From an uncultured Eubacterium sp. (GTDB lineage Bacteria > Bacillota > Clostridia > Lachnospirales > Lachnospiraceae), in the NCBI GenBank assembly GCA_945939115.1, contig CAMEVC010000002.1, positions 124,001 through 188,000 of the forward strand: a DNA stretch of 64,000 nt, read 5' to 3'. The notes beneath the pieces were generated by a model. The model saw only the letters and a list, made by a program, of their open reading frames with translations, made no database searches and had not been told where the DNA came from. The stretch's first letter is position 1, and the number at the start of each line of letters is the position of its first letter. The translations under genes and the position numbers were made by a program. Below, one piece after another: positions 16,662-26,124 of this stretch.

Positions 16662-17725
16662 TTTCCCCTCGAAATAATCGCCTCTATACACTCATCATAA
16701 CTGCCGTAGAAATACTCCGGATTATCTTCCTTCAGAATATCCGTGAGAATCTCCGAAAACTGCTCCGCTATCTCTCCGTTCATATGTCCCTCCCAGTCAC
16801 AGAAATCATCATCCTCAACATGCAGGACATTATCTTTTATAAGATTTCCATCAATATATCTGACACCATTTTCATCACATAATCTCTTAAAAAATGTGTT
16901 GGCGTCCTTAACAGGTCCTGACAAAACACAGGATGGCGGAATCGGTGTTGAGACACATATAAGTTCAATACCATTGTCTCTGCAGTATTCTACAATCTTC
17001 TCATAATACTGCCCAACCTTGGGATTAAGATTATCATAGGTCCATGGAGACGGATTTAACTTCCCTTTCTTGTCAGTAACCTTTGTGCGGTAGAAAAAGC
17101 CTCTGCCCTGATAAGGTCCCTCCGTTTCCAGTCCGGTAGCCGCTGATATATCATAGTTCTTATAATCATCCGTCTTTTTTATTTCTATATTCTGCCTAAT
17201 ATCTTTACTTTTTTTGGCAAAAGCATATTTCTTAAAATATACAGTTCTAAAATCCTTATCCATAAGCTCATTGGCTATATACTCCAGCTTAACCTCAGAG
17301 AATGGAAGCTGTCCATACACAAGAAGGTCTCCAAAATCAGAATCTCTCTTAGTATTCTTGTCCCAATACTGATAATCCAGTTCCAGTATTATCTTCTTAA
17401 CATCGTTGTTTCTGCATACTTCTTTAATCATATAGTAGTTATCTATTACCGTCGCACCCTGAATACTCATGTTAATAGGATTACTTGCATATCCCATTTC
17501 CATAAAATAATGCGGGTCAATAGAAGCCCTTCCATGGGAAGCACCAATTACAACGCAGTCATAATCCCCGCCCGTCTCTGAATTATCTGCCGCATGAATT
17601 ATATATCTGATATATCCCGGACGAACCAATACATACTCATTCACCTTTACAAGAAAAACAATGACAGCCAGAAATATTACTACTTTTAAATATTTAAAAA
17701 TTTCTTTCCACACCTTATTCTTCAT
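16658..17725 (-). CDS. Membrane-anchored SGNH/DltD-like protein (copy 2)
   Basis: A 355-residue paralogue of the preceding protein, colinear from end to end: membrane segment near the N-terminus (VVIFLAVIVFLVKVNEYVLV), block I IGASHGRASIDP, the shared GAT/SVV-type second block, KKIILELDYQYW, and DWEGHMNG near residue 325. ATG 17725 has an AGG five bases before it; the upstream GTG is less likely. It lies 18 bp after the MBOAT gene and is the probable direct partner of that acyltransferase. Having two similar copies suggests two target positions or two acyl donors (inference). Confidence 0.82.
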   Translation of the reverse strand: MKNKVWKEIFKYLKVVIFLAVIVFLVKVNEYVLVRPGYIRYIIHAADNSETGGDYDCVVIGASHGRASIDPHYFMEMGYASNPINMSIQGATVIDNYYMIKEVCRNNDVKKIILELDYQYWDKNTKRDSDFGDLLVYGQLPFSEVKLEYIANELMDKDFRTVYFKKYAFAKKSKDIRQNIEIKKTDDYKNYDISAATGLETEGPYQGRGFFYRTKVTDKKGKLNPSPWTYDNLNPKVGQYYEKIVEYCRDNGIELICVSTPIPPSCVLSGPVKDANTFFKRLCDENGVRYIDGNLIKDNVLHVEDDDFCDWEGHMNGEIAEQFSEILTDILKEDNPEYFYGSYDECIEAIISRGK

Positions 17726-17743
17726 GTTATCCTGCACCTCTGC

Positions 17744-19333
17744 CTAGAACTGGGCGTACATAAATCCACCCGATGTATTAGATATATATCCCAACACCGC
17801 AACAGACATAACAAGACTGATATAAATAACCCATCTGATTATTAACGGTTTTCTGTCAATCGCATCTCTTATTGCAATGCCCTTCTCTTTCAGTACACTA
17901 ACAATGAACCATACAGCGCATCCGGCTAAGAGAATGATAAAGTCCAGCTTTCCGCCAAACATATTAATAACTGTGTTCATACTGAATGCAGCATGTTTAA
18001 ATGTATTTCCCATAAGCCTTATTGCATCTGACAGTGAAGCCGCATTGTCAAAATACCAGCTTATGTTTACCAGTACAAAAGTCCTTATTACCTGCCAGGC
18101 TCTGTACCATCCGGCATTTTTGTTAATATGCGTTACCTCAAACATTTTCTCATAAACTGGTGCCATGAGACTGCTGAAACTCATTATAATTCCGTTGTAC
18201 AAGCCGTACACAATATATTTCCATGCCGCACCATGCCATACACCGACTATAAAGAATATGAGCAAATCCGCAAGACATATAGGCAGCGCTTTAGCCATAT
18301 ATTTGCCAAATGCTGTCTTACTGTGTTTCTTGAGGCACTTCCCCAGCTTATTCATAGGTCTGCTTAGGCTGAAAGGATAAAACACATAATCCTTCATCCA
18401 TGTTCCCAGCGTTATATGCCACCTGCGCCAGAATTCTCCTATAGAATGGGAGAAGAACGGCTGTTTAAAGTTGTCATCAAGATGTATTCCGAACAGCTCA
18501 GATGCACCCATCACCATGTCTATTCCACCTGCGAAATCGCCATAGAGCTGTGCACAGTAAGCAAGAACACCGATAACAACATATATACCCTGATACTGAC
18601 CCGGATTGTTAAACACCAGATTAGCAACAACACCGGCGCGGTCTGCAATAATAAACTTCTTAAAAAGTCCCCATGCCATACGCTGTAATCCGTGCTGGAT
18701 TATGACAAGGTCATACTTATGTGCAGCAAAAAACTGCGGTGCCAGTCTGTCATATCTTCCAATAGGGCCCTGTGTTATCTGTGGAAAATATGATACGAAT
18801 AATGCATATTTAAAAATGTTATTGCAGGCTTTTACCTTTCCTCTATACACATCAATAACATATGATATTGACTGGAACGAGTAGAAAGATATTCCAAGTG
18901 GCAGAAGAAGTGTAAATGTTGATATTCTGCCGTTACCTCCAAATACCTTAATTATGCCGTTGACATTCTCTATTGCAAAATTATGGTACTTAACGATTGC
19001 AAGTACTCCAAATACAAGAATAAGAGCTGCCAGTACAACTCCTTTTTTCTTCTTTTTTGCAGATTCCTTTACTGACTTCTTCTCTTCTCTGGTAATACCC
19101 TCTTTATTTAGTTGTATATTGAGACTATCTTCTACTTTCTCTAAAAGGATTCCTGATGTAAAAGTAACAATTGTTGTAAGCAATATGAATACAATAGTCT
19201 TATATCCCGAACATAAATAGTAGGCATAGCTTAATATCAAAAGCCATGCCCACTGTGCCTTCTTAGGTATCAGATAATATACAATTACTCCCACTAATAA
19301 AAATACCAGAAATCCGGTAGAAACTAGTGACAT
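17744..19333 (-). CDS. MBOAT O-acyltransferase, DltB/AlgI-like (copy 1)
   Basis: A 529-residue polytopic enzyme with about 11 membrane segments, predicted to carry activated acyl or aminoacyl groups across the membrane onto a surface polymer. MBOAT hallmarks: FVSYFPQITQGPIGRYDRL, EFWRRWHITLGTWMKDYVFYPF and the catalytic histidine in GVWHGAAWKYIVYGLYNG. Charged segment about 85-100 (REEKKSVKESAKKKKKG) is a cytoplasmic loop. It sits between a carrier protein and SGNH partners, the order of dlt operons, so aminoacyl transfer from the carrier protein is plausible. A second MBOAT with 50-60% apparent similarity lies at 32811. Confidence 0.93.
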   Translation of the reverse strand: MSLVSTGFLVFLLVGVIVYYLIPKKAQWAWLLILSYAYYLCSGYKTIVFILLTTIVTFTSGILLEKVEDSLNIQLNKEGITREEKKSVKESAKKKKKGVVLAALILVFGVLAIVKYHNFAIENVNGIIKVFGGNGRISTFTLLLPLGISFYSFQSISYVIDVYRGKVKACNNIFKYALFVSYFPQITQGPIGRYDRLAPQFFAAHKYDLVIIQHGLQRMAWGLFKKFIIADRAGVVANLVFNNPGQYQGIYVVIGVLAYCAQLYGDFAGGIDMVMGASELFGIHLDDNFKQPFFSHSIGEFWRRWHITLGTWMKDYVFYPFSLSRPMNKLGKCLKKHSKTAFGKYMAKALPICLADLLIFFIVGVWHGAAWKYIVYGLYNGIIMSFSSLMAPVYEKMFEVTHINKNAGWYRAWQVIRTFVLVNISWYFDNAASLSDAIRLMGNTFKHAAFSMNTVINMFGGKLDFIILLAGCAVWFIVSVLKEKGIAIRDAIDRKPLIIRWVIYISLVMSVAVLGYISNTSGGFMYAQF

Positions 19334-19356
19334 ATCATTTTACCCCGCTTTCCGCA

Positions 19357-19581
19357 TTAATCCTGTAGACGCTGAATCATCTCCCACATAGCCTCTGCTG
19401 AATTAAAGTTCTCAGGGACTATATCAACCGGTGTGATATCTATATCAAAAGCATCGTTTAACTCACCAACAAGTGATACGATATCAAATGAACTGAATAT
19501 ACCATCATCAATAAGAGTATCACAAATTTCATAATCCACATCACTGTTAATCTCATTCAAAATGTCTAATAACTGATCCAT
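19357..19581 (-). CDS. Acyl/peptidyl carrier protein, DltC-like
   Basis: A 74-residue acidic four-helix carrier protein. The phosphopantetheine site is the Ser in GIFSSFDIV (Ser31), where most carriers read DS(L/F); here the Asp is Ser. The following FDIDITPVDIVPENFNSAEAM fits helix III of DltC-type carriers. ATG 19581 has GAGGTATTTT upstream; a GTG at 19593 overlaps that ribosome site and is rejected. Its neighbours are the adenylating enzyme (21985), a PLP decarboxylase and MBOAT, so it probably carries an aminoacyl thioester. Confidence 0.9.
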   Translation of the reverse strand: MDQLLDILNEINSDVDYEICDTLIDDGIFSSFDIVSLVGELNDAFDIDITPVDIVPENFNSAEAMWEMIQRLQD

Positions 19582-19659
19582 AAAATACCTCACAATAAAT
19601 AAATCTTTTTATTACATTGCTGTAACCAGAAAACATTCTATCTTCTTATAGGGCCATAG

Positions 19660-20748
19660 TCAATCACATTTTAACATTTCCTGCACATTTGTATAAAAAT
19701 ATTGTGATTGTGAAATATTTTCCCCTTTGTATATTTTCTTTAAGAAATCACCTAAAAAAATAGAATAACGCTCTGCCGCATCTCCATACATATGTCCATC
19801 ATAGTCCCAATAATCTTCAGATTCTCTATGATATATTTCATCTTTGATGAGATTAAAATCATAATATTCAAGACCATTTTCATCTGCAAGCTTTTGAATA
19901 TAATCTCTTGCACATGTATAATTATCCATAGATTGCTGATTAATAAGCAGAGTTTCTTTATTAATAGGTGATGTAAGCAAAACTACTTTTGATCCTTTTT
20001 CTCTGCACAATTTAACAATTTTTTTAAAATACCGTGGACTATAATCATAGTCCACATTTGCTTCATCCCATGGGATAATCATTCTTGCTTCGTTATCTCT
20101 TACAAAAGATCTGTCTCTATACAAAAAACCATGTCCCTTATAAGAATCACAAGCCTCTAAAGAATTTACAGAACTAATATCATAATATCTGTATTCATCA
20201 CTTAATTTGTGCTGTAAATTATCTTTCATATTATATATTCCATCTCGATAATTCATCCATTTAAATAATGAAGCTCTATAATCTTTCTTTGGCAATGTTT
20301 CCATCGCGTACTTAATCTTGTGTATATTATTAGGATAATTATAGTATATAAGTGTATTACTTTCTGATATATCCGAAAGATCAACATTAAGAAAATATTG
20401 ATAATCCAAATCAAGCACAACAACATCTGGTATATAATAATCATACATATCAAGTATCATATAATATATATCCATCATATTAGCGCCACCTATTCCTGCA
20501 TTCATCGTCTTAACACCAGATACGTCCGATACTATATCAGCATCCACTGCATATGATGTATGACTCTGCCCATATATAACGCATTCATATCCAGATTTTT
20601 CATCTTCAAGTTCATGGAATATTATTCTAGTTAATCCCGACAACATAAATGTGAGGCAGAGCGCTTTGTTAATTATTAATATAACACTTATAAATATTAT
20701 TGCTTTCAAATGCCGCACAATCTGTTTCTTTCTAGAATCTGTCTTCAT
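19660..20748 (-). CDS. Membrane-anchored SGNH/DltD-like protein (copy 3, divergent)
   Basis: A 362-residue protein of the same architecture as the two at 15.6-17.7 kb but clearly more diverged. An N-terminal membrane segment (AIIFISVILIINKALCLTFM) precedes block I GQSHTSYAVDA; the C-terminal block is DYDGHMYG. The shared motif VVLDLDYQYFL is recognisable. It begins two bases after the decarboxylase stop, with AGGGG in the end of that gene, so translation is coupled. Position inside the dlt-like cassette suggests it is the dedicated DltD partner. A 78-bp gap with no clear signal follows before the carrier gene. Confidence 0.78.
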   Translation of the reverse strand: MKTDSRKKQIVRHLKAIIFISVILIINKALCLTFMLSGLTRIIFHELEDEKSGYECVIYGQSHTSYAVDADIVSDVSGVKTMNAGIGGANMMDIYYMILDMYDYYIPDVVVLDLDYQYFLNVDLSDISESNTLIYYNYPNNIHKIKYAMETLPKKDYRASLFKWMNYRDGIYNMKDNLQHKLSDEYRYYDISSVNSLEACDSYKGHGFLYRDRSFVRDNEARMIIPWDEANVDYDYSPRYFKKIVKLCREKGSKVVLLTSPINKETLLINQQSMDNYTCARDYIQKLADENGLEYYDFNLIKDEIYHRESEDYWDYDGHMYGDAAERYSIFLGDFLKKIYKGENISQSQYFYTNVQEMLKCD

Positions 20749-20750
20749 TT

Positions 20751-21983
20751 CTAACAACCCCTGTTAATTTCACTTGTCTCAACAGGCTTTCTTATAATCC
20801 TGTACCCAGTCTTTTTAGAGTACATTACAATAGCAGGCATTCTGCGGCTTAAAAACAGATAAATCCCCTCTGTCACCGAATAGGCGCCTATATTGTAGAA
20901 AGCCAGCATATCGCCAATCTTAGCATCCTTAAGCTCAAGATTCTTAACAATCACATCCCCAACCGTACATAATGAACCACATATATTAAAGGGCTGTACA
21001 CCTTCTGCATATGTCTCCACCTCATGATTCACACCATCTGCAAACCCTTCTGTGTACTCCATAGGAATGAATTCACATCTCGGTTTCTTCATAGCCATAG
21101 CCTGTCCATAGTAATTAATATGATTAATTCCGCTGTCAATGATTGCATACCTTGTTGTATCATTCATCTTCATATCCGCAATTCTGCTGATTAGTATTCC
21201 GCATGTTGCAGCAATATATCTTCCCATCTCAAGTGTCACATTGAATTTTTCGGACATTTCTTTTATCAATCCTGCAAATTCTTTAAGTTCATCAAAATTA
21301 CTATTCATGGCATCACAATGCTCATTAACAAAATAATCCACGGACAGTCCCGGTCCATACTCAATCTCATTAAGCTTAACACCATGCTCTGCCTCACATG
21401 TATGGGCAATCGCCTGAAGCCACACAACCTCTGACTCAATCTGACTCATTTTCTTCTTCTGTGTTCCTGAATAACACTGGATTCCCTCAATGATAATTCC
21501 CTTGAGTTCATCTTTCCTGTCAGCTATCTCATAAACCTGACGCTCATTAATTCCAAACTGGTTGCCACTTGTAACCCTGATGAGAACCTTAACCTTAATT
21601 CCACATTCAACTGCACAAGCATTGATAAGTTCAAGCTGGTTAAGAGATTCTACTGTATAGATTCCAACAGCACCAGTCTTCATTGTGTAGAGAATATCCT
21701 TCTTTTCCTTATTAACACCTGAAAGAACAATCTTATCCCTGCTTATGCCCTCTTTTTCACATATTGCGAATTCACCCGGAGAACACACTTCAAACTTATC
21801 CAGCTTCTTATCAAGCACCCCTATAAGAAAAGGATTAGCTTTCATGGCATAGCATACGGTGACACTGCATCCAAGAATCTGCTGCATAGTATCAATTCTT
21901 GAACACAATTCATCTGTATCAAATACATATGATGGTGTTCCACATTTAATGGCAATCTCTTTTAATTCATTAATTCCTATCAT
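20751..21983 (-). CDS. PLP-dependent fold-type III decarboxylase (LysA/BtrK-like)
   Basis: A 410-residue enzyme of the alanine racemase/ornithine-DAP decarboxylase fold. The PLP lysine is Lys48 in YAMKAN. Other family blocks: QCYSGTQ, EYGPGLSVDY (phosphate-binding loop), EMGRYI and, from the other subunit, CGSLCTVGDVI with the catalytic Cys, then YNIGAYSVTEG. DAP decarboxylase normally reads HIGSQ and EPGR, so substrate use probably differs. Butirosin BtrK, of this family, decarboxylates glutamyl bound to a carrier protein; being next to a carrier protein and adenylating enzyme makes a similar on-carrier reaction plausible. A housekeeping LysA role is less likely in this position. Confidence 0.85.
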   Translation of the reverse strand: MIGINELKEIAIKCGTPSYVFDTDELCSRIDTMQQILGCSVTVCYAMKANPFLIGVLDKKLDKFEVCSPGEFAICEKEGISRDKIVLSGVNKEKKDILYTMKTGAVGIYTVESLNQLELINACAVECGIKVKVLIRVTSGNQFGINERQVYEIADRKDELKGIIIEGIQCYSGTQKKKMSQIESEVVWLQAIAHTCEAEHGVKLNEIEYGPGLSVDYFVNEHCDAMNSNFDELKEFAGLIKEMSEKFNVTLEMGRYIAATCGILISRIADMKMNDTTRYAIIDSGINHINYYGQAMAMKKPRCEFIPMEYTEGFADGVNHEVETYAEGVQPFNICGSLCTVGDVIVKNLELKDAKIGDMLAFYNIGAYSVTEGIYLFLSRRMPAIVMYSKKTGYRIIRKPVETSEINRGC

Positions 21984-21984
21984 C

Positions 21985-23544
21985 TTATGCCTCCTGTTCT
22001 CTATACATATTCATAAGTTCTTTTCTGTCTATCTTGCCATTCTTAGTCAGTGGCATTGTCTCCACCTTAACAAGCACATTCGGTATCATCCACTGAGGAA
22101 CCTTCTCCTTGAGAGCATGAGTCACACCCTGTCTGTCAAGCACGCTGTTCTTCTCCACCTCGAAGAAACCAAGAATCTTGTTCTCGTCTGTATCAAATAT
22201 ACAACAGCTTCTAAGTAGTCCATCAATGGCATTCATATAAGTCTCTATCTCACCAAGCTCAATTCTGTGACCCATATGCTTAATCTGGAAGTCCTTTCTT
22301 GATGAGAAGAAAAGTTCGCCATCTTCACTATAGTAACCAAGATCACCTGTGCGGTATATTGTTTCCAGATATCTGTCATTAAGAGGATTCTGTACAAATG
22401 CTGCATCTGTCTTTTCAGGATTACGCAGATACCCCATGGTTACTGCTGTTCCAGATACGCATATTTCTCCTAATTCACCCGGTCTGCCTGCATCAACAAG
22501 CTTATCCTCTTCATCTAACAGGAATACTCTTTCATTGGCAAATGACTTTCCCATCGGAAGTTTCTCGTCAAGACCAAACTCTCTGTCAATAATGTAATAT
22601 GTACAGTTACATGTAATCTCCGTTGGTCCATAGAGATTAACAAACATTGCATCCGGATACTGTTCTCTCCATCCGTTAAGATGCTTAATAGGCATAACCT
22701 CTCCGCTGAACATAATCTTGTTAAGTGAAGATGGTCTCTTATACTCGAATCCATTAAGAGTTGTTACAATACATAACGCTGATACAGCCCATATAATTGT
22801 TGTAACTTTCCTGTCATCAAGGAAATCAAGCAGCTTAGTTGGGAAAGAAAAGCACATCTTAGGAATAAGTTGTAATGTAGCCCCTGTCTTTAAGCTTGAA
22901 TATATATCCTTAACTGATACATCAAAGTCAAATGGTGCCTGATTACCAATAACATCCTCATTCGTAATTCCAAATGTTTCTGTAAAACAGTCAATAAAAT
23001 CTATTGTTGAACGGTGGTTAACAATAACTCCTTTAGGAACACCTGTAGAACCTGATGTAAATATTGAATACAGTGGATCAATATCAAGCGCCTGTTCTCT
23101 TATCTTATCAAGTCTTTCCTGAGCCAGCGCATCCACTGCCTGTCCATCATATCCTTCAAGTAATTCGTCAAGATTAATGATCTCGCCCTGAAATCCGAGC
23201 TTTTCTGCTTTCTTGGCAGACTTATTATCTACAACCAGAATATCTGCCTGGATCGTATCTAATATAAGATTAATTCTCTCAGCCGGATGAGTTGTATCAA
23301 GCATGCAGTAATATCCGCCTGCATACACAATTCCCATAAATAAAGATAAAGTATTACATGTCTTATCCATATACACAGGAATTCCCTGTGTAGGCTTAAT
23401 CTTAAGTGAAAGGCAGCTTCCTATGAACTTTGCCTGATTCATAAGCTGTGTGTATGTAAGTTCATTATTCATGTCCGAACACGCTGTCTTTTCCCCATAC
23501 ATTCTCTGTGAGTTTTCAAGAAACTCTAATACATTCTTTTCCAT
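21985..23544 (-). CDS. Amino-acid adenylating enzyme, DltA-like
   Basis: A 519-residue ANL-superfamily enzyme predicted to activate an amino acid with ATP and load it on the carrier protein at 19357. Core motifs: YSIFTSGSTGVPKGVIVNHRS (A3, about 159-179), LYGPTEITCNCTYY (A5), YRTGDLGYYSEDGELFFSSRKDFQIKHMGHRIELGEIE (A7-A8) and TKNGKIDRKEL (A10 lysine). Length matches DltA. The stop lies 2 bp before the decarboxylase start, whose AGGAGG is inside this gene. Substrate cannot be read: D-Ala is usual for DltA, but the decarboxylase hints at an acidic amino acid. Split here into two descriptions of motif only. Confidence 0.9.
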   Translation of the reverse strand: MEKNVLEFLENSQRMYGEKTACSDMNNELTYTQLMNQAKFIGSCLSLKIKPTQGIPVYMDKTCNTLSLFMGIVYAGGYYCMLDTTHPAERINLILDTIQADILVVDNKSAKKAEKLGFQGEIINLDELLEGYDGQAVDALAQERLDKIREQALDIDPLYSIFTSGSTGVPKGVIVNHRSTIDFIDCFTETFGITNEDVIGNQAPFDFDVSVKDIYSSLKTGATLQLIPKMCFSFPTKLLDFLDDRKVTTIIWAVSALCIVTTLNGFEYKRPSSLNKIMFSGEVMPIKHLNGWREQYPDAMFVNLYGPTEITCNCTYYIIDREFGLDEKLPMGKSFANERVFLLDEEDKLVDAGRPGELGEICVSGTAVTMGYLRNPEKTDAAFVQNPLNDRYLETIYRTGDLGYYSEDGELFFSSRKDFQIKHMGHRIELGEIETYMNAIDGLLRSCCIFDTDENKILGFFEVEKNSVLDRQGVTHALKEKVPQWMIPNVLVKVETMPLTKNGKIDRKELMNMYREQEA

Positions 23545-23556
23545 TATCTTCTCCTT

Positions 23557-24057
23557 TTACTTCTCACTCTTATCTTTTCTGAATACAAGCAGCTTACTTA
23601 TAACATAATTAAGTATAATTACCACAACCTGCGCAATAAACTTTATTAACATACTGTTGAAATGCAGCATTGTAATGAACACAAGAAGAATTATCTCCTC
23701 AATTACAAGAGTTAATACTCTTCCACCCGCAAATGAAACCAACTGTTTCATAAATTCTTCCACAGTCTTAGTTGGTGCTGCAAACACCCATATCCTGTTA
23801 GTAAAGAATGCAAAAAGTACTGCAAGTACCCATGATATAACATTTGCAATAAGCTCATTTATTCCAAGTGCAACATTAAAGAACGCATATGAACCAATAC
23901 TTACAACAGTAGTAAGTACTCCAAAGAAAAGATATAAAAGTACTTCCTTATACTTCTTATATAATGGTTCAAACACCCTCAGACCCGGCAGATGCATAAT
24001 CTTATCAAATATATCCTGCTTAGTTTCCTGCATAATATTATCTGTATTGTTACTCAT
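23557..24057 (-). CDS. GtrA-like membrane protein
   Basis: A 166-residue protein with four membrane segments (VLLYLFFGVLTTVVSIGSYA, ELIANVISWVLAVLFAFFTN, VLTLVIEEIILLVFITML and a last one ending in ISKLLVFR). The family pattern N.ISW..AV..aF..NR.WVF is present. GtrA proteins are thought to flip polyprenyl-phosphate-linked sugars or assist glycan modification. ATG 24057 has GAGGTAATT upstream; the longer start is unsupported. It is 12 bp before the DltA-like gene; a 115-bp AT-rich gap with possible -10 boxes separates it from the DUF2142 gene, so an internal promoter is possible. Confidence 0.88.
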   Translation of the reverse strand: MSNNTDNIMQETKQDIFDKIMHLPGLRVFEPLYKKYKEVLLYLFFGVLTTVVSIGSYAFFNVALGINELIANVISWVLAVLFAFFTNRIWVFAAPTKTVEEFMKQLVSFAGGRVLTLVIEEIILLVFITMLHFNSMLIKFIAQVVVIILNYVISKLLVFRKDKSEK

Positions 24058-24172
24058 AATTACCTCACTGTTTTTATTATACATCTTTTATCATAAATAT
24101 ATATTATAATATTTCATCAATTACAATATCTATATTACTCACATTTTTATATTGTAACATAGCAATTTATAA

Positions 24173-26095
24173 TTATATATACATTTTTAATACAACATCA
24201 TATATATTAATGCACACAACCAATATATCAACTCCTAGTACCACCCCATAAAAGCAGTTTCTGTTAATTTTATTTCTGATTTTAGGACTTCCAATCACTG
24301 CTGCCAAAGGATATACCAATGGTATCAGATATCTCGCCTGACATCCTGCTATTTCCGATGCTCCTACTTCTGTGTAACTTATATACATTGCTGTTGCAAC
24401 CAGTGCCGCAACACCAACATACATCAGGACGCTATAGATTCTAACAATAGTTCCAGTCTTATAATCATCACATTCATCTTTATCTAAAAGCGCTGCAACA
24501 ATCAATAATATTGTAATCAGATGTATAAATATATTACCCATTCCAAAGTAAGCAAAATCCAGTGTAAATTCTTTAACCATCAATATAGACAGATAATCTG
24601 CAAGGAAATCAAGTAACATTCGGATATAACTGCCAGGTGACGATAACATATACTGTATCTGGTCTCCAGGCGAAACTGCTCCTCCTCTTGAATCACCAGA
24701 ACCACCTGTAGAACCCATCGCTCTTATAATAAATGAACCTAACAACACTACAAATCCAAGAAGACATATAGCATAATATTTCTTTTTATTCTCTATCTTA
24801 TTATGTGGCATGAAAAATGGTATCAGCATAATAGGCACATATATCTGTTTTGGCAGGCATGCCAATGCTAAAGCACCAACCATTATGATTGTATCTTTAG
24901 TCGATATATATGAGTCGCTGCGCTGACAATTTCCTATAAAATATGCCATTCCTAACATTGAAAATGCAATTACCCAATAGTCATATGAATAATTTGTTGC
25001 CAACATAAGGCTTGTTGGAAATAACGCAATGGTTGAAAATATCAGTTTCCCACTTTTTAGCTTTCTTAACCCGAGATAGCACAATATCGCATATACTATC
25101 AGATTGGCAAATTCTCCTGCTTTGAATACAGCTATAAATGAACCGCCAAACCAACGTACAACAGCCATAGCAATACCTGATGGCATATGTGGCAGCGATA
25201 TCACCTCATAATCATTGGCCATTACATAATTATATTCACTGTTTAATTTTTTCTGATTAATTCTGCTTTCCTGCGCAGAATCAGCAAGAAGAGAAGTCTC
25301 ATTGATATAAAAGAAATCCAGATCTGCCTGTGTAAGGCATGCTCTTCCCAGATAAGAATCAATCAGTGCCCATCTGTAATGTGAATCTATATCCCATGTG
25401 TTATGAGATACAGGTGTTATTAATATAATCGCACTTCCAATTATTAATATACTGCTTACAACTATCTTGTCTATTTTATCAACTATGCCATGCTTTTTAG
25501 TATGCTTAATGTTCTTATTCACAGACTTTGCATTCTTTATTCTGCTGATTATCCTGTCCAGAACATTAAACCGCCACTGTACAACATAGGATATAATAAA
25601 CACAATAACTTCAAATATTACTGCCAGATATAACAATGGTTTATATGGAGCTACTCTCTTTTCAATCACCTGTGGTAAATCGCTGTGTAACTGGATACCA
25701 CTCAGTGGATACTCTATATCTTCCACTATCTTTATAGATTTAATATCAGAAAAATCTGTTTTTATATACGCCACATTTTCCTGCTTAGGAACACTTAAAT
25801 TATACTTATATTTTTCAGTATAACCTTCTCCATAATCAACATATACACTGAAAAGAGCTATACTGGTAACTGTATTTTCCAATTCAAACGATATACTTTG
25901 TACATCTTTTATATCGGATGTTATATTATAAATTATTGTATCGTCTTCATATACTTTATTATCTGTACATTCGGCAACTATATCGTTATCGTTATGTATA
26001 TATTCGCGTGTTTTCTGCCTTGGGAAAACCATCATTCCAACAAGCACTCCTGTGAGAAGTGTGCATATCAAAGCAAATATCAATCTCTTCTTCAT
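24173..26095 (-). CDS. DUF2142-type polytopic membrane protein (copy 1)
   Basis: A 640-residue membrane protein with an N-terminal segment, a 120-residue extracytoplasmic beta-rich domain and about ten further membrane segments, a layout like GT-C glycosyltransferases. The conserved pair is WDIDSHYRWALI (about 235) and GCQARYLIPLVYPL near residue 585. DUF2142 proteins occur in polysaccharide clusters and may use polyprenyl-linked sugars or polymerise units, but the role is unproven. It is a tandem paralogue of the next gene, being about 45-50% identical in the membrane part. RBS GGAGAAATTT. Confidence 0.82.
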   Translation of the reverse strand: MKKRLIFALICTLLTGVLVGMMVFPRQKTREYIHNDNDIVAECTDNKVYEDDTIIYNITSDIKDVQSISFELENTVTSIALFSVYVDYGEGYTEKYKYNLSVPKQENVAYIKTDFSDIKSIKIVEDIEYPLSGIQLHSDLPQVIEKRVAPYKPLLYLAVIFEVIVFIISYVVQWRFNVLDRIISRIKNAKSVNKNIKHTKKHGIVDKIDKIVVSSILIIGSAIILITPVSHNTWDIDSHYRWALIDSYLGRACLTQADLDFFYINETSLLADSAQESRINQKKLNSEYNYVMANDYEVISLPHMPSGIAMAVVRWFGGSFIAVFKAGEFANLIVYAILCYLGLRKLKSGKLIFSTIALFPTSLMLATNYSYDYWVIAFSMLGMAYFIGNCQRSDSYISTKDTIIMVGALALACLPKQIYVPIMLIPFFMPHNKIENKKKYYAICLLGFVVLLGSFIIRAMGSTGGSGDSRGGAVSPGDQIQYMLSSPGSYIRMLLDFLADYLSILMVKEFTLDFAYFGMGNIFIHLITILLIVAALLDKDECDDYKTGTIVRIYSVLMYVGVAALVATAMYISYTEVGASEIAGCQARYLIPLVYPLAAVIGSPKIRNKINRNCFYGVVLGVDILVVCINIYDVVLKMYI

Positions 26096-26124
26096 AAATT
26101 TCTCCGATTTAACACAATTTCCAA

